Shown: in pieces, positions 55,753-64,000 of the stretch | Position numbering within the stretch: the first letter of the stretch is position 1 | Layout: each line of letters begins with the position of its first letter | Origin: Agarophyton chilense | Taxonomy: Eukaryota > Rhodophyta > Florideophyceae > Gracilariales > Gracilariaceae | Direction of reading: 5' to 3' | DNA length: 64,000 nucleotides | Assembly: GCA_030374765.1 (NCBI GenBank) | Contig: JARGXX010000105.1 | Span: 1,550,001 to 1,614,000 of the forward strand | Program-made: the position numbers and the translations under genes | Notes under the pieces: generated by a model | What the model was told of the DNA's origin: nothing | Database searches by the model: none | The model's input: only the letters and a program-made list of their open reading frames with translations

Positions 55753-55953
55753 TTACAGCTCTATCGCCTGTTCATATCTGTCTCTTCTCACATTCCGGTA
55801 GAAGTCCACATTGAGATAAGGAACACAAGTCTCTGGATCGACAACCGATGGTTTGCCGCTGCGAATACGTGGGAGTTGCACGGAATACGGATCTTTTCCG
55901 TACAGTGGATATCGTTTACCATCTAAGATTATCTGAAAACGACAGAGCAACAC
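55753..55953 (-). CDS. Hypothetical 66-residue ORF, copy III
   Basis: Third copy of the frame at 2,022-2,222; it shares LPRIRSG and YLNVDF with copy II and KDPYSVQ and AIEL with copy I. Confidence 0.3.
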   Translation of the reverse strand: MLLCRFQIILDGKRYPLYGKDPYSVQLPRIRSGKPSVVDPETCVPYLNVDFYRNVRRDRYEQAIEL

Positions 55954-57308
55954 TGATTTCTATCAACATACCTCCGGCAATGGGAATGTTTGTCAAACTC
56001 ATGGAGTGGGTTCTACTCGTTTAAATTTTCTTGCGGTGGAACGCCTTCGATACCAAGGATCATTGTGCGATTTCTAACCTCATTGAGGATATAATGGCCA
56101 TGTTCTTCCGCAATGGAACGTATTCGTCGGCCTTGGCGTGTATGGAGCTGTAGCGGCTAATATTGCGAGCTGTTTTCGTCGCACCGACAACACACGTGGA
56201 GTTAAAAGGGATGGGGACAATATGACTTGCCGAAAAGGGTTGTGGTAAGTAGCAAGAAAGCCCAGTTTGTTCAATTAGTGAAACAAAACAGTACTCGTGG
56301 CATTTTCTTGCAACAAGATTTGGAACGAGTCCAAGGTTGGAATGGCGGGCGGAATGGCTCGATGGCGGCGATGTGCTGATTGAAGTGGGCAACCGATAAG
56401 AATGTTTTTTGTACCTACCATTGAACATGATGAACTGTGTAAAATGAGGAGGGGGAAGCTGGGTATGTGTATTAGAGCGTGGAAGATGATGGGTTTGGAC
56501 AAAAATCTAGGAAAATGACGGGATGTGTGGAAGAACGTGAAAGGAGACCGGGTTTGAGGAAGGTGGGAGGTGACGGGCTGTGCGCATGAACGTGGAAGGT
56601 GATGCGGTGTTCACAAGAGAAAGTGGGCTGTATGTAAGAACGTGCGGGGTTTTTTGCGCCCCGGAAAAGGCTCTGGCGTCATTTAAGGCAGTAGAGGGTG
56701 AGGAAGGAAGGAAGTGTTTGTCCAGGTAGGGGTAATCGAAAGTAACTTTTTCTGCCTGCATTGCTTGCGGTTGTCCTGCAAAGCTCAACGCAAGTGCACT
56801 GGAGACTGGTCTTAAGAAACTAAAAGTAAATGGTTATATTTATAGCCCTTTAGTTGGCCTTCGTTCGTTAGTCACATGTCTCATTTAGAACTTGACGGTA
56901 GAAGCAATGTCTCCCTTGTTAACGAGATGCTGATACTATAATAAGACAAACCATTTCACAGTCGTTATTTCATTGGTATCTCAAGGCGCGCAAAGAGAGG
57001 GTTCTCATTTTTTATATCTAAATGTGGATCCTGTAATGCGTGTGGGAGCTCACTACTAGTACAGCTGTCCACGTTCCTTTGGTGTCTGGCCGGACACTTT
57101 TATAGCCTAGTAGATCTTCAAATCTAATACAAACTGCTTGCGCAGTTTTCGAGAAATACATTCAAATGCATGAACTGCGTTTGACAGCTCTATGTCTTTG
57201 ATTGGTGATTGTTTATATATACTGTTAAGTACCAATGCGATTCATGTTTCTTTTACGTAAATGATATAGACATAACGTAGTAGTGTCATGTTTGTCCAGT
57301 TGACTATT

Positions 57309-58701
57309 TTAGGGAGGTAAAATCTCATCCCCGGAACAAACACCTCCAAAACGCGTGTCCAAACGCATCCTTCTCTTTATGCGGTAGCGCTTTGACGTTT
57401 CCTTACGTTTGGCACAGATTGATTCACAAATCGTGCGCAGTCTATTTTTCACTCATGCATAACGTTCACCGTCAACTGCAAGTAGTGGGTGCCAACGAAT
57501 GTGTAGATTCGTTATGGAACAAGCGAAATGAAAAAAGTGTCGTATATCTTCTCACTCTATCGCCTTATTACAGAAAACAAACTCCACAAAGACGTAACAC
57601 GCCCGAAATAATTTTTCACAATGATATCATCGGATAACTCTTTCCTATTTCGACTAACCTATTCGTTGGACAGGAATCCATTTTTGGCTTACGAGTAGGA
57701 TGTACAAGCCGAAAATATTGTTCACTTCCTTGATATAAGTTATCATTCAAAACAGCCCACAAGTTTTCGTACTCATCACTGAGTTCACCAACATATGCGA
57801 TTTTCTTTTTATCGTCTATTTTCTGCAGTGCCTCGTTATGAAACTCTATATTGTCGTAGAATACATCTACATCTGCCTTAGATCCAGGAAAACGATTGGA
57901 TGTCCCAAGAGCCATACCGTTCGGCAACACTGAGACTTCGCTTTGGTATCCATACAGTTTATGTTTACCACTGTAGTACATCCTACTCTCTTCCATGGGC
58001 CCACTCGGTCGATTACTTTGATGGAAGAAAACACCATTGGCATACCTAGAGTAATTATAGCCCGGGAAAGTTTTTCCTTGCTTAACCATCTTACTAAAAC
58101 AACATTTGCCATCCAAGTCGAGCATAAAAGACTGCACAAAACCATCAGATAGCATGACTACAAACTTCGTGACCATATGCTCGAACGTTGGCCACTTCAT
58201 GGTAAACATTCTGGAGAGAAAAACCCACTGTCCACCGTGTTTGAGAACAGTTAAGTTCATGCACAATATATCCTTTGCACTCGTCTTATAGTGACGACTA
58301 CGACCAGTGTTCCAAAAATGTCGCACAGGTTTCTCCACTCCATTTCATACTGCTTGAAATTCTCTTGCATTGAAATTGGTCATGCGATAAACTGTATAAG
58401 ATCCACCGTTTCTGAAAAATGAATCGAATATAGGACACTTGGAGTCACACTCTTCATTGCTGTCAGAAACGTCGAGGGTTGTGTTGTATTTTTCCATCTC
58501 CTGATCTTGATTTAACTTGGCTTCGGTTAGAAGTTCAAGGGCTTTTTTCGTCTGCTGTGAGGATAGAAAGTGTTCTTCAGGCATTTTGAACGAGACAAAG
58601 GAATACTTGACGAAATGGAACGGCACTTTCGATAAGAGTCTCGAGCTATTTGGTCTACATACTTCTAGGCTTACAATCCAGAAGCCATCGAGGGAATGCA
58701 C
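57309..58701 (-). pseudogene. DDE_4-type transposase remnant, copy III
   Basis: The minus frame is open from 58,701 to a TGA at 58,345-58,347 (just after NAREFQAV), then continues in the same frame with HFWNTGRSRHYK and the same blocks as copy II. The Asp expected in the first catalytic position reads ANGVFF. It differs from copy II by perhaps 20 residues, mostly clustered between 58,030 and 58,330. It ends at 57,309 after a frame disturbance past 57,616. Confidence 0.7.
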
Positions 58702-58789
58702 AATTACTCTCTTACTCGGTTTATAACAGAGGTGCTATTGATTTCAGCATGTATATGTGTTTGTACTCGGACAGTTGTCGAATAATAAC

Positions 58790-59237
58790 TGTAACGCAAT
58801 GACGGGTTAAGTCAGCGTACGGGTCTCGACCGGTGGTAGCGTGGTAGAGCGGGTCCTAAGGTTCGAATTCTTGACGGCGGCACTCCCAGAGTACTTGGTG
58901 CAGTGGGCTGGCGTTTACTGCGTAGTCCTGCAGGGTGGAGCTACGGAAACGATGGCTTCAAGACCAAAGGGTAGAACTAATATACCAAAGGGGGTTATTT
59001 CGTATTCTAACGGTGCCTACCGTACTCTAAGGGAGAAGCGTCACTCGAGCCAAGTAAATAGTACTGGAGAGGCGCTGAGATCTGCCTGGCTCTGTAGTGG
59101 TAATCTATTACACTAATTAAATTATATTAATACTCAACATGAGTCCGCCTGAGGTCGTGCTGACCAAGTGTCGCCTGTAAGATACCTCAGGGCCCGGCGG
59201 CTTACAGTGCTCAACCGTTTTCATCGCTCCTTCACAC
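58790..59237 (+). repeat. Left TIR, copy III
   Basis: Begins TGTAACGCAATGACGGG and ends CTCCTTCACAC; near-identical to 40,906-41,356, including the A-box/B-box-like motifs. Confidence 0.75.
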
Positions 59238-59249
59238 ATTAATCGACCT

Positions 59250-61198
59250 CATCCCTACCCCCTTCATAGATGATGGACCTCAGGGTTATACGGAAACGGA
59301 TTACCTTATGAATAAGGTCCAAATCGATAATCCTGAGGTAAAGGAGAACGAAGTCTACCTATTGGACTGGGAGACAGTACCGCCCAATTCGACACCATCT
59401 CAGGTTAACGCGATAGCCCCAGAGGAAAATGAGCTCCTCCCTATAACTATTGAGGAACTCCTACAGGCGCAAGTTGAAGACGAGTAATTCAATGAAACAG
59501 CCCAATTGGTAGGAACCTCTGGATGCCTATTCGACTATGAACGATTTGGACTACTGTGTCGCCGCTCACCACTGGATGGCGCACTCCAACGGGTAGTACC
59601 AAGGTCATTAAGGGCGCGATTCCTATACCTCGCCCATTTCCCTCGCTTGGCTGGTCACCCTGGAGGCCGACGAATGTACCAGACCCTATGGAAGTTCTTC
59701 TACTGGCCACTAATGGCGCAGGACCTATGGCACATCGCACGGAACTGTACTTCGAGCGCACAAATCCCAGGGTCTCGCGCCAACCATCAGGCCAAATTGA
59801 AGCTATTCCCCGCCGCAGGCCCGATGGAATTTTTTCGCAATGGATATACTTGGACCTTTGCTTAAGTCGTCCCATAGGAAACGGTTTGTATTGGTTATAA
59901 CCGATAGTTTTACCAGACTTACACGAGCCCTACCCCCAGGGAAGACAATAGCCACGGATGTCGCCACGGCCTTCTTTTCCCACTGGGTCTATCCATATGG
60001 AATGCCACTTTACCTCCTTAGGGGTAATGGCAGCCAATTTGTATCCAAATTATTGGCACACGTTTGTGCAACCTCAGGTATCAAAAATGTGACCACCAAG
60101 GGGTACCACCCGCAAACCAATGGCCAAGCCGACCGCTTCAACTGCACCCTTCTGGACCCATTGGCATACTACGTATCGCAGCACCAATTGGACTGGGACG
60201 ACTACGTTTAGCCACTGATTTATGCCTACAACACGCAAGTGCACGCTTCCATGATGACAACACCTTTCGATTTAACGCTGAAAAGATCGCCACCGCCGAT
60301 AGCTGTTGACCTTCAAGAGTCTATTATACCCAAGAACATAACCGAAAGAATGAATCCTACTCAGGCGAAGCGCTACTGGCGCCAACGCATTGACCGCATT
60401 CTCCAATCGGCCAGAACTGTACTACCCATAGCCCAACGGCGCTACAAGTTCAATTTCGACAAAGCCGTTTGGAACACACCGACCTTTGGGAAAGGAGACC
60501 TGGTTTACCTGAACCGGCCACCGAACGACAGTGAAGAACTTGAGAACACTACGCAAAAGCTCTTACCCCGCTGTACGGGACCATACAAAGCCCTTAAGGC
60601 CAATTAACACACCATCAAGTTTCTAATTGACGGCCTACAGGACACCGTATCTATTGATCGGCTGACACGAGCCCCCAGCTCTCCCGAATCACCAAAGTCC
60701 CAGCCCCCTGGCCCGATGAAATCACTACGACCTCAGGTCGACGCTCAAGTCCCCACACACCGTAAGGCCATTTCCACGGACCCGACTAGCCCCATGGACC
60801 CGATGGTCCATGCCAATGACGATGAATCATCTCTTTTAACCGACTGCGATGGATTCGCCACGCTGGACCACACTCTCCTTCCGGAGAATGAACACCAACT
60901 AGAATACGTGATTGAGCGCATCATCTCGGCCGGTCGGGGAGAAGATGGAACTATGCGCTATCGCGTCCGTTGGATGACTACACCCCTGGGGAAGAAACTT
61001 GGCAAGAGCCTCAAACCATTCCGGCTAATTTTTATCGCCCGCCATTGGCGCAAAATCGGCAGCACAGAGCGCAGCCCTCAGGAGAGGGCAACAGTTGGCC
61101 CCAATAATACCAAAACGCATCCCAAAACGCCTCTCGACACGACGGTTCGCCGTAGCCCCCACATCAGAGAACAAATTCAGTCCTCAGGCGAGACCTAA
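59250..61198 (+). pseudogene. Ty3-type integrase-chromodomain, TIR element copy III
   Basis: Same reading as copy II: linker, zinc-finger-like block, frameshift near 59,830, core with VITDSFTRL, LLRGNGSQF (second Asp lost) and chromodomain VIERIISAGRGEDGTMRY. It shares with copy II the stops after WDDYV (60,209) and after KALKAN (60,605) and the core frameshift. It has a private stop near 59,485 and lacks copy II's TAG near 42,883. The shared lesions predate the duplication. Confidence 0.8.
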
Positions 61199-61518
61199 GG
61201 AAGACCTGAGACGCTCTCAAGGTTCGGACACCGTCCCGGGGCACGCACGTTTGAGGAATACAGGAGCAAATTTGGGGGATAAAAAGCATTACTTTATTTG
61301 ACTAACTAGCAGAGGCCTAACAGCCCTCGTTATGAGCTCAAGGCTGGCTAAAGCGCTCCAAACACCAACAGGACTCACTGGGGCGGCGCAGGAGTAACTC
61401 CGTCGTCCTCATTGAAATCTGCAGGAGCGAATCCGAGATTAAGGTCACCCGAGGAGCCTACTGTACCCATAAAACCGGCCCAAGCGAGCCCAGCACGCTT
61501 CTTCGGCGGTGATTCAGC

Positions 61519-63666
61519 TCAGGAACTATTGCCTCCATCAGAAGCCTCCCGGCCGCTCAAATTTATACTATATCGGGCATCCAAGTCAGGAGTAACACTC
61601 TGGGACATCATTTGTGCATTCTGCTGCAGGAGATTGACCATGGCGGTTTTTAGATACTGATTCTGTTGGACAACCGCCGCGTAGCGCGCCAAGCTATGCG
61701 CCCAGGAGCAAGCTTCCCTCAGGACTGTCGCAATGTCCATCGAGACAGAAATACATACGATACGGAAGACATGACGGAGAGCCGCGACTGCAGCCATGAC
61801 CGAAGCGGGAAAATGTGGCAAGGGGGAGGATGGAGCGATGTAGACGCCCCCAGTGGACGTCTGAGCCAGCGCATCACCTACAGGACTTTCGACTTCGACA
61901 GTAACCTCTCCAGGAGGGATGTACACTTGGGCGACGGGCGGCTCATATGAGAATTTATCCTGAGAAGCGATGCCCGGAGGAGCTGGAGGAGGGGAAGCGG
62001 TCGGCAACACAACAGCGGACTCGACCGCAGGATTGACGCCCTCCATGGGCAGGATGAAGGGATCTTCACCGAAGGATTCTCCATCGGAAATACCAGCAGG
62101 AACCAACGGCGTGGCTTCCAAGTCATGCTCGAAGCACAGGAATCGAAGCCAATGGCCTTTGGGTAACAGTCAGGCACATGACGCCTCAGAATGTGGGATG
62201 GTGGATTCCTCAAAGGCTTAGCGGGATGTGCACGAGTGTCATCCCGAGCCTGTGGAAGTAGCGGAATTGTCGTGAATGAGTCAGTATCGTGGTCATACCA
62301 AAGGAACCCGGGAGTCTTGCTCCACTCCACCTGTAGGACATGATCCAAAACGGCCTCGGCCTCCTCGACGGCAGACTGGGTCCCACGAACGATATTCTGG
62401 ATTCACAGGTTGCTTAGGGAGCGGATCATGATGTCCGGGAGCGGGATTATGTGAAATAGCGCCGAAAGGCGTGTAAGTTTCCTAGAGGCGCGATCCGTGC
62501 GGAGTCCGTAAGCGGGGCGTGCGTGTCACACGAGGCCGGTCGGGGAACGGTGACGCGTGGAGATGAGCGCCAGCACCGGGCGGTCGTAGGGAGACTAGGC
62601 GGTTGGGAACGTCAGGTGCGATCGAGGTACGCGCGAGGAGTCCGAACGGCTTGTAAACCTGTAGATATCCCGTGCGGAGTAACGCTTCAGGTCTGCTTTA
62701 GAAAAGATACTTAGACTAGGACGGTGGTGCTTACCCTTTACTGTTTGGAGGGTGGCGGGGAGCGGAGGTGCATAAGTAGTGTGCACCTCCGAGCTGCAAC
62801 CCGCATTACAGTCCGTGGTGGCGCCTGCACCCACGTGGCGGAAATATCACGAGGTGGGGGACGCCAACTACCTACAACTATGCTACGTGTTAACCTACTG
62901 TACATGTCCGTCCGGTGTGCCATCTTTGCACACGTGTGCGACCAGGCCACTTGCACACAGTCCTTACCACGCCCTTCTTACCTGACAACCCGCTCGGATT
63001 CACTATACTACAGATTAGACCAGTATGTTCTCGTCGTACCATACCCTTAAATCAACCGAACGCACATTACCACGAACTCCGTTCTTCGCGGTATCCAGAA
63101 AGACCATAAGGGACATCACGCTGAACTCAACGAAGAGTACTTTCCAGGACAACCAAGACCTTCGGTCATTGTCGTCGCCCATGAGTTGGGAGGAATGATA
63201 CGCCACCAAGGACGGCGTGGGAACCAAAAAGAGCGGCGAGATACGCCAGTACATGGCCCATTGGTTTTCATCCTCGCGGGGCAGCGAGAGATATAACGGA
63301 GGACGCTTTTCTGCGCTCATGTCGTGAAACTTCACCTGATGTTAGCAGAAGAAGAACTCCTTGGATTGACGTAAACGACCATCGGGCTCGAGCATCTCGT
63401 TTCGATAGACCCTATTGGACATCCAACACAGACAGTCGTACGGCGACCGGAAGCACATGAGCGCCAAGAGATTGTGAACCACCGGAGGAAATCTCACATG
63501 AGGCGAGATAAAGTCCGCGTATAGGTCTGAAAGGAGTTTGCTCACCCTGAACTGGTACTCGGCTTTTTCCTCGCAGCGTACGTACGGCATGTCCGCTTGG
63601 ATGAGGGTGCGACAGCGCGTCGCCGAACGCGGATCCACAGGACAATGCAAACATCGGTTCTACCAC
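61519..63666 (-). pseudogene. Antisense ORF of the TIR element, copy III, split by a solo LTR
   Basis: Upstream part 63,666-63,018 (PYVRCEEKAEYQFRV, PPLYLSLP, FLVPTPSLVAYHSSQ), then the inserted LTR (62,450-63,012), then 62,444-61,519 (Pro-rich and coiled-coil-like tail). There is a stop at the FFFC/HQVKF point, where copy II has Trp. A frameshift lies near 62,140. Confidence 0.65.
62450..63012 (+). repeat. Solo LTR with GATTA target duplication
   Basis: 563 bp starting TGTGAAATAGCG and ending ACTATACTACA, flanked by GATTA at 62,445-62,449 and 63,013-63,017. Copy II has a single uninterrupted GATTA at the same point (about 44,565), giving the empty site. It is unlike the 865-bp gypsy LTR, so it belongs to another LTR element that was removed by LTR-LTR recombination. 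Orientation is arbitrary. Confidence 0.85.
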
Positions 63667-64000
63667 GAGACGCTGCGCGCGTTCTTACTGCCCCTCCTCA
63701 AATCGGGTATCTTAGCGAACCTCTGGGCTTCGAGATATATATATATATATGACAGAACCTTTGGTATTATTCCACAAAGGACGGAATAATGGCATGACGC
63801 ACTGCGCGCGGGTTTCGTCCGATGGTATGGTCAAAGCGCTCCTCGGGGCGCTCATAAGCCACTTGGTATCCCGAAAAGCTCCCCGCTTGGTTTTTCGAAG
63901 CCATGGTGCCGCTGCCCACAGGCTGATCCGCTGGGAAATGGATAGGAAAACAGACCGAAGCGAAGAATTCCGGAGGGAGAATAGCGTATGCGACGGGCTC

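Larger units (their letters stand above)
49395..57820 (-). repeat. Duplicon copy III
   Basis: Inverted copy of 153-12,507 with the internal part of YR element A missing. It continues past 57,820 into the full DDE remnant and TIR element, as copy II does. Confidence 0.85.
58790..64000 (+). mobile_element. TIR-bounded element with Ty3-type integrase, copy III (runs off the window)
   Basis: Same element as 40,906-46,424 and same left flank, hence part of the segmental duplication and not an independent insertion. It carries an extra 563-bp solo LTR. The right TIR is beyond the window. Confidence 0.7.

Overview
The window is eukaryotic: no operons or Shine-Dalgarno layout, TATA-type promoters, retroelements of four kinds and a nuclear-export receptor gene. 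The element types (tyrosine-recombinase retrotransposons, chromodomain Ty3/gypsy, an algal/protist-like Ty1/copia, a DDE_4 transposase) suggest an alga or other protist. A red alga is my best guess, but nothing here proves it. Nearly all of the window is repeat-derived; the only host-type gene I recognise is an exportin-5-like gene, present twice.

Layout. (1) 1-12,507 is duplicon copy I (+): the end of an LTR, the 3' end of a DDE transposase, a promoter-like palindrome/tandem-repeat module, the exportin-5-like gene (3,903-6,689), a decayed tyrosine-recombinase (YR) retrotransposon A (7,338-11,630) and a second, oppositely oriented promoter-like module. (2) 12,716-17,623 and 29,019-29,270 are a decayed Ty1/copia-like element (-), split in its gag by (3) a nearly complete Ty3/gypsy chromovirus, 17,619-29,023. 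That chromovirus has 864-865 bp LTRs, AAGAG target duplications, gag, pol and a long ORF on the opposite strand near the 3' LTR. (4) 29,780-34,050 is the better preserved YR retrotransposon B. (5) 34,153-36,651 holds nothing I recognise. (6) 36,652-46,424 is duplicon copy II: promoter-like module, DDE transposase remnant and a 5.5 kb element bounded by about 430 bp terminal inverted repeats (TIRs) that encodes a Ty3-type integrase and a relative of the antisense ORF. (7) 46,440-49,142 is a graveyard of retroelement fragments. (8) 49,395-64,000 is duplicon copy III, inverted relative to I and direct relative to II. It contains the second exportin-5-like copy (with a premature stop), a solo YR repeat, the DDE remnant and a second TIR element interrupted by a solo LTR.

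How the parts relate. Shared and private lesions order the events. The YR element entered the exportin duplicon before copies I and III separated, and copy III then lost it by recombination between its terminal repeats. The TIR element was already disabled before II and III separated, and a solo LTR later landed in III only.

The most novel signal is the antisense protein family. It is encoded on the opposite strand, just 3' of integrase-chromodomain, both in the LTR retrotransposon (591 codons, one stop) and in the divergent TIR-bounded element that has no reverse transcriptase.
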